Shown: positions 33,361 to 45,607, numbered from the stretch's first letter. The stretch is 64,000 nucleotides of DNA from Lasiosphaeria ovina (GCA_033439765.1 JAULSN010000007.1:2170001-2234000); one strand, 5' to 3'. Notes: a model not told the origin generated them from the letters alone. Program-made: numbers and translations.

Positions 33361-34562
33361 TTGTGGTAGTACAAGACGCTATTCACACTCAAAGGTAGGG
33401 GGAGAAGAATGTCAGGAAGCTAAATTTGAGTTAATATGGAGTTACTTTACGACAATATAGCGAAAAAAGTAGGGCTTGTGGGCTGACAAATTCACACTAA
33501 GACTTAACTACATGCAACTAACATAACTAGCTCAATTGTCTGCTTGCGAATAGCTTCACAATTAAATATGCTATTGTTGTTCAAAGAGGTAGTGTTTTGG
33601 TGTAAAAAGGGTGATCTACTGGGTGGGTGATCCGGTGGGGGGTGGGGGATGGGGGATGGTAGGTGCTTTTGTGGCGATTGGGTTAATAAGCGACACGGTA
33701 CCCAAATGAACATCGGCTCCGACGAGGTGACCAAGCAGAGGGAAGACACATCGGATTGGAAGCGGAAACAGCAGGAATAGGTGTGTCAAAGAGACGAGGC
33801 TGGGCGAAGGCAAGTAGGCGAAGGGAAATGAGAACGTACTAGTTGGTAAAGATGATGATAACCAAAAAAACCAACCCAAAAAGATCAAAAAAAGATGTCG
33901 AGATAAAATTGGTGCGGGAGGTGGGTGGGAAAATGTGAAGGAGAAGGGAAGCGAATGGGAGAGGGCAAGAAGAAGTTGGTGTCGCGTGACCATGCAAGGT
34001 CTGACCTTTGCTGCTGTCACGCTTGAGAGGAAAGCGCGATGGAGGGGCGGTCTTGTGCGAAAGCAGTGTGACCGCCTGTGACGAGACGACAAAAGGACGG
34101 TGGATGGGATGACTCTGAAGCAGGTCGAACCTTCCTGTGCCTCAGGAAAGGTTGGCCAGGGTTGAGCAAGGGCAGAGGAGGTTGAAGAGGCCAGGGAAAG
34201 GGGTTGAGTCCTTTCCAGTTTGCTGGCACAGTGCCAAAGCTGTTTGTCAAGCGTCTGCTGTAGGGGATGTTGGCTAGGGCATTATGTTGCTAGGCTGCGG
34301 AAAACCATTTGACGCTACCTAATTACCTCCCCAAACCATTGCCTGGCAGACGAACAAACCTCCTTGTTCATGACAGTATTGTGCCAGATTCCACAGCCTT
34401 ATAAGACCAAGATGTCATCACAACTGTTACTGACCTCCTTCACGGAGGGCCAGCTCGCCAACGAAACATCTTCTGCTATAGTCTAGGGAGGCTCTCGTCT
34501 TGTGCACGAAACGGCCCAAAACAACAATCACCATCTGACGCCGAGACCGCCCGAACGCGATC
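33361..34562. other. intergenic, promoter of the gene at 34563
   Basis: No gene supported. Contains A/G-rich runs in 33850-34000 and the 5' flank of the gene at 34563. Confidence 0.5.
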
Positions 34563-35432
34563 ATGTCTGGCGACAAGCCGAAACATAAGGGACTTCGTCC
34601 TGACAAGGAGACCGGCAAGCCTGAAAAATACCTGTTCGCCACCAGAGCCACACCTCCAAATACCGGAGATAAAAGCGCGAGCTCGCCCAGCAAAACAGCA
34701 AGCGAATCGGTCAGCCTCAATGCTGAGCTCCCCGGACTGGCCGACAGCATCTTGCTAGCACCAGAAGCAACCCCGATCCTAGCAAATACCTTGACACAAT
34801 CCAGCAACGCCATCACAAGCAACATGGGATCTCTCGCCGGGCGTACCTCGTCGGCAGCCAGCTCTGCGATGAGCCGCGCGAGCCAAGCCGTCAAGACGAC
34901 GTCGTCGGCAGCATGGCAGAGAGCCGCAGCGGTAAACCAGTCAATCCAGGGCGTTGCCCGAGACTTCTCAGACGCACTGCTGCCGGGGTCGCCATCGTCA
35001 ACTGGACTTCACAGCGCTGACCGCTCCAGGACACGCCGTCACGCGATCCGATCGGGCGGCGACAGGTTCCAGGGCGGCCCGCTGGACGACGAGCACGGCA
35101 TCGCGAGCCCCGACGAGGTGATTGTGATCAGCAGCAGCGACGAGTCGAGCGGGAACAGCGCCGACAAGGATGAAGAGTACCAGTGGATCGCTGAGCCCGG
35201 CGCTGAGAACATGACGAGGAAGGAGTGGCGGCTGGCCAGGCGGCGGCAGCGCGAGGAGGAGAAGAAGAAGATGAAGGAGAACGAGCGCCTCAACAGCGCC
35301 CTCGACGGCCTTGACGATGAGTTTGAGCCGACGGTCAACTCTGCCCGGTTCCCGCGCACGCGCAAGCAAGGAAGAGGGTCTAAGTGCCTTTATGAACTCT
35401 CAAATCATCGGAGTCATGGACTCGGTTTTTGA
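34563..35432 (+). CDS. hypothetical nuclear-type protein with SIM-like motif
   Basis: A single-exon frame for 289 residues starting MSGDKPKHKGLRPDKETGKP (GATCATGTCTGG). Residues 30-150 are Ser/Ala/Thr-rich with one amphipathic Ala-rich part. Residues 184-195 read DEVIVISSSDES, a hydrophobic VIVI core flanked by acidic and Ser residues that matches SUMO-interaction motifs. Residues 215-245 form a strongly charged helix (RKEWRLARRRQREEEKKKMK). No catalytic domain, signal peptide or membrane helix. The composition suggests a nuclear, mostly disordered protein, perhaps a partner of SUMOylated proteins. The last 25 residues are less typical and a missed 3' intron is possible. Confidence 0.65.
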   Translation: MSGDKPKHKGLRPDKETGKPEKYLFATRATPPNTGDKSASSPSKTASESVSLNAELPGLADSILLAPEATPILANTLTQSSNAITSNMGSLAGRTSSAASSAMSRASQAVKTTSSAAWQRAAAVNQSIQGVARDFSDALLPGSPSSTGLHSADRSRTRRHAIRSGGDRFQGGPLDDEHGIASPDEVIVISSSDESSGNSADKDEEYQWIAEPGAENMTRKEWRLARRRQREEEKKKMKENERLNSALDGLDDEFEPTVNSARFPRTRKQGRGSKCLYELSNHRSHGLGF

Positions 35433-36403
35433 GACAATCTAGTCCGTGAGAATTGGAGAAGACCGCGGCCATGGCACCAACGGCGTTATCTCCTGCCCGA
35501 CTGGAGAAGAAGTCTTTGTTTTTGATCTGCCCCCCTTCCGACATCGTCTGAAAACCTTTTTCATATTTTTCTCGGCGTACCTACAGCTCGGGCGACTTCA
35601 ACAATTTTTTACCCGCTCGAAGCACGCCATGAAGCATCTCTGCGTCTTTTGGCACTCTGACGGGTGCGAAAGGTTCAACAGGGACTACGTTCCGCTGTTT
35701 CTCGAGGGAGGGATGGCCATGCCCAGGCCAGACACAGCCAGGCAGCTGATGCAATGGGAATCGACCGGTCCACAATCGTGAGCCTTGAGCTACTGTGTAA
35801 TGGTCGTGGACCGAGGACCAAGCCCTCCACCTTGTTTGGGGTGTTAAATTACACCCGCACACCTCAAGGCCAGCAGCGGCATGTTGCAGCTATTCCTTAA
35901 TTCTTGGATGTATTATTACAGAGCATCATTAATCAGCATCAATAATCGGAATACGTAGATCTATCCTTTAGATTATGTATCGGATAGTCATTAGCTAGAA
36001 AATCTAGACATTTTCTATGATCTTCGCCTTCCCAGGGACCTTCAAGTTATAGAGAGGCAACGTGATGATTTTGTTACCTTTCTATCCACGTGTTAACTGT
36101 CATACGGGCTGCCACTGCACAAGCAGACAAAACGGACGCGTATTGCCTGGCAGCATGAGCAACAGCAGATTCATGGCAACAACCACTTCCCCACCCCACC
36201 TCCAAAAAGAGAAAAGGAAAAAAGACAAGAATGTCACGAAGAATATTGCTGTAGCCAAAGTAAGAAACATCAGACAGGCATCGCTGGATTGCTAGGTTGC
36301 ACAAAGCCAATGTCTAACCACATTTAATTGAATTACATTGTTATTAATTTCTCTCTACTTCCACCTTTGTCCATCGCCTCCTTTGTCTCACCCTCCCACA
36401 GCC
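35433..36403. other. intergenic, AT-rich in part
   Basis: Bases 35890-36060 are TA-rich with many stops and may be a decayed repeat. Otherwise no feature recognised. Confidence 0.45.
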
Positions 36404-36691
36404 ATGTGCTTGAAGCGTCTGATCCCCCGTAAAATCTTTGCTAACTCCATCCTGCAGACCTCACCCGTTCATGTCCCTTGCCTCCATCAATCCACCTACT
36501 CCGTTGAGGACTGCTGCCCGTAAGACTCCAACAGTGTAATCATCACACAATACTATGACTAACGTGGCAGCGCCAAGTCGAACAGTCATGAAGACACATT
36601 GATGGCTCCCAAACCGGCTCGAAGCATGAAATTAGTGAAGCGGTGGAAGCTCCGCCTTCCACAACACAACAGCAAAGGGATGATCGATTGA
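36404..36691 (+). CDS. small two-exon hypothetical protein
   Basis: Exons 36404-36519 and 36571-36691 flank a 51-nt intron with textbook signals: GTAAGA donor, ACTAAC branch, GGCAG acceptor. The joined frame codes 78 residues from MCLKRLIPRKIFANS to KGMID, basic and with a Cys-Cys-Pro at the junction. The start follows CCACAGCC. No domain is recognised. Its second exon overlaps, on the other strand, the possible end of the gene described for 36586-37750, so one of the two models may be wrong or the genes may truly overlap tail to tail. Confidence 0.4.
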
Positions 36692-37750
36692 TATGTCTTA
36701 GAAAAGGAATATGGCCGTGTTGCAGACTTTTCATGGCTGTACGAAGCCCATGTAGTGCGGTGGACCAGGTATCCCCACATCATGAGGAGAACTAAAACGC
36801 CACAATATCCCTGTACGAACAGGTCAGCATAAGATCGGCCAAGTCAAATTCAACGCTCCAGAAACATACCAACCACAACTTCAACATTCTGTTGATGCCA
36901 GCAAAACCGAAGGAAACGAGCATATCGCCAAAGGTCCGATCGAAGTTCCGCTGCAACGCTGAGCCGGATTTGATGAATGTTGTGAGAAGGGGTGCTGCTC
37001 TAGCAAAGATGTAATTTAGCCCATGCCGAAGTGCTCGTCTCTGCTCGAGTTTGTCTTCTGCTCCGGTGTTAACTCCGATTTGCCCATGTGATGAGGCCAA
37101 CATGTCTGGCGACTAAGATGGTGGATGATGCTCAAGATAAAGATTTTGAACTGCGGAAGAGATGAGAACCAATGTCCATTTGGGAAAGAAATAGGCGGCG
37201 TGAGAGAGCCGTTTCTTGACGTGGGCTCCTCCGTGAAAAGAAGCGATGTATGCTGCCGAGAGAAGAGGTATCGACAAGTGTTGAAATGACCCGATCGGGC
37301 TCCAGAACTTGCGAAGAGACCATCAACTGTAGAGTGTCTATTGTGGATGGTGGTGACGGGTGAGGTTGCCATGGGCTGCAGTTGGGGTGAGGGCTTCTGC
37401 AATGACAAAAAGATGTCAGCTTTGGTATACATGAGCAAGGGGAGAAAGCGCAAACAAAGTGCAACATTGAGGACTGGCATATCATTTATCTCCCTGAATC
37501 CTCCGTTGAGTAGAGAAAACGCCGATACGGCCTGCCAATGCAAATCTCCCAAGTCCAACACGGTGTGAAGAGCATGTACCGGAGTGAGGATTGTGGACTG
37601 AGGTGAAAGCTGGAGCAAGCAGGCGGGAGGTTTAGAGAGAGTCGGCCTGGGCGATGTTTTCGTGATGGTCAGTGAATGTGCTGAGAGAACAGGGGGCAGT
37701 AGCTGTTGGTGAAACTCACCCAAGACAGAAGAGCGTCCCGATGGAGGCAT
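36586..37750 (-). CDS. probable multi-exon gene, model incomplete
   Basis: Several fungal-type introns can be seen on the minus strand. The clearest runs from 36869 to 36811 (59 nt, GTATGT donor, CTGAC branch, TACAG acceptor) and joins a frame reading ALRHGLNYIFARAAPLLTTF and FGDMLVSFGFAGINRMLKLW to GYCGVLVLLMMWGYLVHRT. Others may begin after ATGCCTCCATCGGG at 37750 (GTGAGT donor, CTGAC, CCCAG), near 37578 (GTACAT) and near 37450 (GTTTGC, ending TTGCAG). Between 37275 and 37090 a third frame with hydrophobic content (SAAYIASFHGGAHVKKRL) competes. The product would be a small protein with one or more hydrophobic helices, possibly of a membrane. I could not fix the full exon chain or the family; the span could also contain two genes. 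Confidence 0.35.
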
Positions 37751-40253
37751 CTCAAGCAGAGAATAAGTCGTTTTTTTGTCGGCCCATCCACGGCGGAAAC
37801 GGTAAATCGCCCTTGGTCAGGCCAACAACAGACGGTGGAAGCCGGCACTGATGGAAGGCAGTGAGTGTTTCCTTTCGTATGGCGTTTGCCCCTCCACCAG
37901 TGCCGGCGGGTTCGGCGAGTTGGGCGAAAGGGATGGCAAGCTGAGACCCGGTTCCACCCTTTGTTGGCCGACCAAGGGGCGCTCAGCCCAGAGGCGGGGT
38001 CCCCACCGCCAAAAGAAAAAAAGAAAAAAAAGGGCAGGCTGCCAAAAAATAATGATAAAGAAAGAGAAACAAAAAAACAAAAAAAGAAGCCGAAGAAATC
38101 CAGCCCTGAGATGGGGCGTTTGGGGGGGCGAGGAATCGAGGGTCTGGCGACTCAAAATTTTTAGTTGGGGGGATGGTTACTGTATATGAGCAGCCAGCGA
38201 GGCAGCGTTTTTGGCCACCGTGTTCAGGTAGCGGGATGAAGGTAGCCCAGGCAGGCACCGCAGCTGGCATGACGCAAGCAGCTAAAGTGGGCGGCTTCCA
38301 CCATGTGTGCCGGACAGCTCGGAGTTCTACGCTGGAATTCGGACGCGTAATCAGCGTCCAATCTGCCGCCAATGTCAATTTTGGCAGGAAGGCACATGGC
38401 AGCACTTGTTGTAGGGATTCCGCTGGATCTTTCGTGTGCCTTCCTTCGCTGTTTCGATTCCTAGGCATCTCTGAGCTGCTTGCAGGTCACGCCGCAACTG
38501 GACTGCTTTCCTGGGAAGGCGGATGCCTGATCACCTTCCTGTTGTAGCTGCTGTCTCTACTTGATTCACTACCTCTGCGGTCACCGTTGTACTAGTTAAA
38601 ATGCCTCATGCGCTCGTGGACACGCGGGGTCCAGAATTAAGTGCGGGCAGTTTGGATGCGCCAATGTCAGGCTTGAATATCGCTTCACTGTGGCAACCTG
38701 GGTTACGGATTGCTGTAGTGCAATTTTCGAGAAGCGATTCCTCGTTGCTCATGCCGACCTCTTCATGTCAGGATGTAGTCTACGAAAGGCCAGCGCCGGC
38801 GAGCGCAGAATGCCAACATTTGGACGTGAAAAACTAAAGACAGCGCAGAGCTCCAGCAAAGCCGTCACAGGAAGGCGCCAGTGCCAGCATCGTGAGAGTG
38901 CAAATAAGTATGGTCTGGTCGTGACAGTCATTCTGATCTGATTCCTTCCACAGCTGCATACGAGGCTCGCTGGACCAGGCCCGACTCGGTGCTTGGATGG
39001 TCGTTTCAAGCCGTGGGATGATCAGAAATGGTAGCTACGAGGAAGGAGTATACCGCACGAGGGAATTACGTAGACCATTCTCGCCATCGTCGTCAGATCG
39101 GCAGAGGCGGGGTGGAGGAGCGATCGCATCGTGCGTCGGGATCGAGATCCTCACAGCTCGCCACCCTCAATCTTCTGCTCGACAGACGAAGGAAAGCCCG
39201 CGAATCAACTCGACAGGCACGGAGAGCAGATTACGCTACTTGCAGGGGTCTCGCATGTGAATATGGAGGCACCGAGATCAAATTCAGAGAGCATGTAATC
39301 AAAGGCGCCTAGATCCTTCCACGCGTTAGCGAGCGAGCGACGCACGCGTGCCAGTACAATCAACCACCAGAGACACGACAGAAACAAGAACACAAGGCAA
39401 AACATTGATCTACAAATGAAGCTTCTTCTCCATGGCACCACTCTTGAGCGGCGATCACAGCGAAAAAGAGAGTAGAGTGGGTTATCAAAAATTACGGTTC
39501 CAACGGCCCCGAAGGACCATTAATAGTAGGTTGCTCCGCGGTGTGCAATGCAGGCCCCCTGCTATGGAACAAGGAAATCTTGAGCTCCCTGTCCCGAACC
39601 AAGGTAAGTATGAGGAAAAAAAAGAAAGGAAGAGGAAGAGAGGGGAGGCAGCGACTTGTTTTATAGAAGTTTAGTTGGTCCGTGCACGACTGCAAAAAAT
39701 GAGGGATCCACTCTTGAAGGGAGTTGTGGGGCGACCCAGGAGCTTTGGAGCCTTAGAGGTCAGGCACCAGGTGCAGTACTCTTTGCAAGCCGTCTAAACT
39801 TCAACTATGCGCTCATGACCGCTCAGTCGTGGGTAGGCGGCTGGTGGGCAGGGAAAGCTCTGTGCACGTTGGTTTTGTCCTGCAGAACGGCGAGAGAAAA
39901 GCCGCTTTCACCACTCCTTTGATTTATCTGATCACGATCATCACGTCTTGTTGACTTGTTCTTGTCACACATGCCCGGGTTGCTGAGGGCGGCAAGTTGC
40001 AAAGCACTTGGACAAGGGAGAAGAAGGAACGAAACCCGGTAGATTGCTGTTGTGAATATGTCTTGCCCTCTAGCAGTCTAGCTAGGCACCATCGCTACTC
40101 AACATACCGGAATAAATACGTGACTATCACTCCCGGCCTCCCACTGCAAACTGAACAGCACTGAATGCAACGCTTCTCTCTCGTTCATACATGCGCCCTG
40201 TATCACACTGCTGAATCCAACCCAGCCTTCAATTCAACACACAAACACACACA
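37751..40253. other. gene-poor region
   Basis: No gene supported in 2.5 kb. There is an A-rich tract at 38010-38095. A GTAAGT donor-like site at 39604 follows a short plus-strand frame, but no convincing acceptor and second exon were found. Confidence 0.45.
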
Positions 40254-40766
40254 TCACTCCCCCCCGCCCCGCTGCACGACCCAGGTGCGGGGCAGCTGCA
40301 TGCCAAGCTCGTCGGGTGCGGACTCGACGAAGCCGTTCTGCGCGTAGAGCCTCCTGCCAGGGGGGTCGGCGAGGAGGTTGACGAGGGGCAAGCCCTCTGG
40401 GGCGACGGCCTGGATGTGCGCCAGCAGGGTCTTGAGGATGGCGTCGCCGAGCCCTTTGCGCTGGTGTGCCGTCAGCACGGCCATGTCGGCGATGTGGAAG
40501 TACCAGGCGCCGTCGCCGATGATGCGGCCCATGCCGACGATTGTCGGCGCTGGCGCGGGCTGGTCATCTGACGGATGTGGTGTGTACGTCGCGTAGCACC
40601 CGTACCAGCTGCCAGCGGCTACGGCTGCCGCCTGCGCTGCGTTCTTGGGCGTCAGCCCGCTGCCCGCTCGCAGGTGCAGGTAGTCGTCTGGGGGAGGGAT
40701 TCCGATCTGCAGCGCGTAGCCTTCTGGCAGCGGTTTGGCCGTGGGTGGGGCGGGTGAGGTGGACAT
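40254..40766 (-). CDS. GNAT family N-acetyltransferase
   Basis: A single-exon gene of 170 residues. The GNAT core is clear: VGMGRIIGDGAWYFHIADMA forms the central strands and HQRKGLGDAILKTLLAHI (101-118) is motif A with the acetyl-CoA pyrophosphate loop Q-R-K-G-L-G (102-107). A motif B region follows (LVNLLADPPGRRLYAQNGF, where the Y-x-x-x-G-F pattern is usual). The length is normal for the family. It should transfer acetyl from acetyl-CoA to an amine; the substrate (small molecule or protein) cannot be told. There is no targeting signal, so it is probably cytosolic. The neighbours give no hint. Confidence 0.88.
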   Translation of the reverse strand: MSTSPAPPTAKPLPEGYALQIGIPPPDDYLHLRAGSGLTPKNAAQAAAVAAGSWYGCYATYTPHPSDDQPAPAPTIVGMGRIIGDGAWYFHIADMAVLTAHQRKGLGDAILKTLLAHIQAVAPEGLPLVNLLADPPGRRLYAQNGFVESAPDELGMQLPRTWVVQRGGGE

Positions 40767-43030
40767 GTTGCGTGACTGGAGAGAGCCTAGGACCCGAAAT
40801 AGAGTCTAGGTTTCAGCAGCAGTCTCGTTTTGTCTTATAATAACATAACGGACGGACAAACTTCACGGCGTGCTGATCTGGTGACTCACATCCCATTCTG
40901 GCACGAAGGAGCGCTAATCATGCATCCATATGCGGGGCGTTGCGGCGACAGTGGGGCTTGTTGGCGGAAAGGCGTGTCCACAAAGTGTGCCTCTCCTAAG
41001 AATGAATATGACCGACATACGAGAAAGCCGATGGCAGAACACAATGAATAGGCTAGCTAAACTAACTACCTGTCCGCTGACTCTCTCTCGTTAAGAATTG
41101 GATAGATCCATCGTGAGACCACCCGTCCTTTTTTAATTGCCAAACCCTCCGCTTCCTGCCGATGAAGCAATTGTTCAACACAAACCCCCAACACCCCGCC
41201 CAACTATGCGGCAACTGCCATGTATGAATGATTCCCGGATCAGAGTCATCAAGACTCGATAGGCGTAAGGGAATACCCCATGTGTGCCGACGGGTGGGCT
41301 CTGTGGATGCCTAGATGATCAGCAGGCGCCTGGCACCCACTGGGATTGCAAGTTCCATGACAGGGAACTGAGAGCAGCGCGCCGGGCTTGGTTCTTTTTC
41401 TTCTCGCCGCTGGCTGGGACTGCGCAGTTCCGTGACGTCCCAGCCGGCGGCCGTAAACTGAGAGCAGCAGAGTCTCTCACAAAACTCCTGACTAAAGGTC
41501 GGTGGGTATATGAGGGAAGGAAAACTCGGTCTTGTCGAGAAGAGACACTCGTGGGTTCTGTTGAGGGCCATTTTCTGCTTTCGTCAATGGCGGTTCCGAG
41601 GAATCCTTCCGCTGTTTTTTCCCATCTTTTCTTCTTGTACTTCTCCATGTCCTCAGCGACCACACCAAATTGTCAGGATAATCGCCAGCTGTGAGCAGAG
41701 ACTTTGATCTAACTGCTTCTTTCCTCGGCGGCAAGCTGGCTAGGAGCTTTTGACTCACCTCTGCTGCTATCGAGGTTCGAAGCCTGCATCGGTAATTCGC
41801 ATATTGTAATTTTGACACGCGCGGAATCAAGTCCTTTGCAAGAAATCTTGTTTGGGATGAAGTCGACTGGGACGGTGTCCCTCTGACAAGAACGGCCTGA
41901 AATCCAAACTCACGACCTTGGTTAGTGTCTGACCGAGACTGGAAAACAAGTTCCGCGGATCAAGAAAAGTGTAGGCTCACAAGGAACTGTGAAATATTGC
42001 GCAGACGGGGAAGGGAGAGTATTCTTCTGGTATAATTCCTCATCAGGAGACTAGGCTAGAATAGCTTTGGTTAGTCTCTTTTCCTCAGTCCCGTGCCCGG
42101 TGCATGGGCAAGGGCAAACGCTGTAGGTGACGGAGAGAGCGAAATTACTTAGCTAATTTCTTCAAGCCTTCGACTTGACGAGAAATCCACGCATCTCTCA
42201 TGCAAAGGCCGTGGTAATATATGGGAAGGACAGGCAAAGAGGGCGAGGAGTCGGTTTCGGAGGTGGGCTTTTGAATTCCGGTCGAGGCTGCAGAAAAAAA
42301 CCCTCGAAATTTGAGAGAGAAGTGGACAGGTAACAGATCCAGATTGAAATTCCGTTATTGCCGGCCAGTAATTCCGCCCCAGGAATGAGCAAGGGGCTGC
42401 ACTTTCCTTCCGTGCTGGGCCTTTTCCTTCGTCTCCAGTTCGCACGGAAGTTGGTCTACCGTGGCGATGGACTTACAATGATGGCTAGAGTGACACTGCC
42501 AAGAAGCGGCATTGCCTTCTGTGTTCAAGGGTCTCATTGTCGTTGTCAAAATGATCTTCTTACATTCCCATACGGCCGCAATGGCCGCCATAGATTAGTA
42601 ATGTCGGTCAGTCACGGTACTGTTCTATTTCCTAGTCGTTGCCGACCTTGACCTCCGCGACAGGACATTGAGGTCGATAAATGCCAGACAACTTAACAGG
42701 TCCGTTCAGCCAATCACAACCCTTTTCTTTCGAGCTAGCTTCATCATTATCAGGCTTATCCTCTGCCGGCAAGACGAATCACGTTTACGTACCAGTGTAG
42801 TACTTGGTACCAGAGTCTAAACGAAACCCGTTAAGCCTATAACCAACGTCATCATTCGTTATTTTACATCCCAGATTTAGACTCTATGCGAGGGTAAAAA
42901 ACTAAGGTATGCCCTTGACACCCTGTAAATGGTAAAATGTATGGAGCAAGAGAAATCCCAGCGCTCCTTGACATAGAGAAATTGTGATTACAACAGGTAT
43001 GACACAAGACCATTCGAAACTTGTGGTCAG
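40767..43030. other. gene-poor region
   Basis: No gene firmly supported in 2.3 kb. A minus-strand frame at 41319-41663 begins after a possible intron (donor near 41758, acceptor near 41655) but has no domain and was not accepted. Confidence 0.45.
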
Positions 43031-44857
43031 TCATTGGAGACCAGGAGAACTACCTCGTTCCCTTGGCATTTCTTGAGCTCTCCTCGAGGCGCGGTGTTCC
43101 AGCTTTCTCTCTCCCCACTTCCAGCACCAGTATGTGAGACTGGTTATGACAGTCAGCACCGTCACGGCCCCAAGCCACCACTGAAAGGAACGGAGCGAGT
43201 CTTCTTGCCCCTCGCCGATGTTCCAGTGGTTGAGCAGGTTGGTGCTGAAGACGGACTGCGGGGACCTTGCGTCAGCATACCGGTCTTTTCGGAGGGCAGG
43301 TTGAGTACGATGCAGATGCGGAGGCGGAGGCGGAGGCGGGCGGTTGGAGACGACACTTACGGTGACGAATGAGCATGGGAGGTATATGAGCGTGAAAATG
43401 GTTACTATCCGCATCGTGACTGTCTCGGCTCTGGTGACTTCGGCAATGTGCCTCATCTCCTCGGTCATCTCGGTCATTCTCGTACTCTCAAGGCTTCCCC
43501 GGACAGCTGCGTCAGCTGTGAATTGTAAGTGAACCTAGTGCCGTGAGCGGTGTTAGCGGGGCATGGTGGAGCATTGCACCAAGGAACGAGTAGGTTCTAG
43601 ATGGGTGGGGAACTGACGGCTTGGAGCTTATTGGAAATACATTCTTTGACCAACTTGGCTCGAGAGAGATCGTACTCGAGGTCGGCCCTGATACGAGCTA
43701 GCTTCCTCTTGATGTCCGTAATGAGCTGGGCAGTGGTTGTTGAACCGTCCGTGGTTTCAACTTCCTCAAAGGAGAATATAGCCTGGTAGTAGAGTTGTAG
43801 CCTTTCAATAACATCCACGTTTGCTCGGATTGCAAGCACTGCATCATGGCACTTCTCCTCCAAGTCCCCCATACGACGCATTGCACTAGACGCATTGATA
43901 AGCGGCCTTGATGCATAGTGAATGCCGTTGACAGAGACAAGCTACATTATAGTGAGTAATAGTGTTGAAAAGGTGGCGGGGATCTTGAAATACCGTAATG
44001 TTGAACTTGTCTTCGAGCGACCTAATGTAGAGTCTCCAGAGTTCTGGTCGACATTCAAAGAAAGAAAGATGGTGGTGTAATGATCGAAGGAACGATTGTT
44101 CAGGGGTTGTTTGACATATGCTGCCAGTGTTCAAAGCAGGGTTGTAGAGCTGAAATTGCGATGTATCGGGGGCTCCCGCGAGGATCCAGACGGATCTCTG
44201 TTGGCCAGTGTTGAGCTGGCAGTAGACTGCCATTTGGCGAATGGACCATGAGTCCTGAGGCTTTCCAGGGCAGTTCCCGACGTAGCGTAAGTTATAGGAC
44301 AGCTCAAGCGCTCCCTCTGACAGGTCACGATGGGGACTGGGGACAAACGACGGGAATCTGTGCGAGAAGCCGCTGGCGGCTGAAACGCTTCCAAAGGCCA
44401 GGACGACGTCGAGAAACGCGGGCATGACCTGGAAGTGGCTCAAAATCAAGCGCAACATGTCTGGGGTGATCTGTAGTGGCCCTCGTCCGGAGCGGGCGCC
44501 AATGGAGCTGAGAAGTGGTCAATTTATGGGCCGCAACTAGAAAATAGAAGGAGAGAAATCTCACAGCACCAAAGGCCGGTCATCTCCTTCCACTCGAGCC
44601 GGCGAGTCTCTCAGCCAAGCTTCGAGCTCAGCTACGCCGCTGGGGTTGACATTTGGTACCTCGTTACTGGAGAGAGTCAATGCGGGATCCCAAATTTCGA
44701 GTTGACTGTCGGACTCGCGGCGAACAAAGAGACCCTTGGAGTTCAACAGCTGCTGGTATCGGGTCACGATTTCCTGCGGGAGGCTCTGGCTGACGAGGTT
44801 GGAAGGATAGTCCTGCCAGCGGACGAGCGCATCCTGCAAGCCCTGCTGTGTGATCAT
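43031..44857 (-). CDS. CorA-like membrane protein
   Basis: Five exons: 44857-44565, 44507-43994, 43941-43618, 43534-43361 and 43255-43031, all in phase, giving 509 residues. The start MITQQGLQDALV at 44857 is preferred over upstream in-frame codons, which read Arg/His-rich low-complexity sequence. The layout is that of fungal CorA-like proteins: a long soluble N-terminal domain, a coiled-coil stretch (AVLAIRANVDVIERLQLYYQ and following), LQFTADA..., then two membrane helices at the end (about 417-440 RIVTIFTLIYLPCSFV and 461-480 WWLGAVTVLTVITSLT) with FSTNLLNHW between them. True Mg2+ channels have a YGMN loop there; here STN replaces it, as in many fungal relatives, so Mg2+ transport is not assured. 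Expected in a cell membrane; ends with a basic tail. Confidence 0.88.
43313..43345. repeat. (GGAGGC)n microsatellite in intron
   Basis: Tandem GGAGGC units lie inside the fourth intron of the CorA-like gene (43256-43360). If retained they would code a poly-Pro run. Confidence 0.8.
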
Positions 44858-45607
44858 ATTCCCCCTGGATGAGCTTCTGGTCACGGAGCTCAATCGGCAA
44901 CCACGGAGCTGGCGAAGGGAATGGCGATGGCGATGGCGATGGCGAGGGCGAGGGCGAGGGCGGCGGCAGTAACAGGAGCGCGGACATTCGGGGGCAACGG
45001 GAAATGAAGAAAAAACGGCACTCCCGGAGAGGAATCTTGGAATCTGGAACCGTCGAGTGCGTGCCCCGGGGGGACGGCAGCCCAAGCCGGGCGTAAGTCC
45101 CTACCGCTCATGGCTTGCAGGTTGCGTGATTTAGGAAGGAAAAAAGCCCGGGCAGTTTGCGTTGTTCAAGGCGCAGTCAGGCCGGGCGTCTTGAGTATCA
45201 GCCAATCAGCGCCGCTAGCGGGGCCCTGTCAGCGCTGCACAAGGCACACACAAGGATGGGCGAGGGTGGCATTAAATCTGCCTTGTCCAACACGGCCCGC
45301 TGGGGGTTCTGCCATGTCCCCTCACCCCGTTTCTCGCCTGATTTTCTAGCGAACCACATGTTTTATCGTTTCTCTCTACAATTGCCAGCATCACCGCTCA
45401 CAACCTCCGCCGAAGCACGACTCCAGCAAAATCAATCATTCAAATCTCAAAGACGCTATTACCGCTGACTTCCGCGATCTAAATTGACCCACAAGAAACT
45501 GACCCGAGCGAAATCGGTACGTCTTTGCAAGGGCGACAGTCACCGCTCCGATAGAAGACTCGGCATCTAACAGATCACACTCCAAAGTTGTCTGACAATC
45601 GACTCCC
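44858..45607. other. divergent intergenic region
   Basis: Lies between the CorA-like start on the minus strand and the mini-gene at 45608 on the plus strand. Bases 44921-44966 are a GGCGAT/GGCGAG hexamer repeat in the likely CorA leader. No gene seen. Confidence 0.5.
44921..44966. repeat. (GGCGAT/GGCGAG)n microsatellite
   Basis: About seven tandem hexamers 65-110 bases upstream of the CorA-like start codon, probably in the 5' UTR. Confidence 0.85.

Noticed and set aside
41319..41663. A minus-strand frame with EDMEKYKKKRWEKTAEGF after a possible intron
   Set aside because: Splice phase and upstream exon could not be settled, and the second half has no coding character.
41760..41790. GGTTCGAAGCC, a match to a tRNA B box
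   Set aside because: No T-stem pairing, acceptor stem or A box around it.
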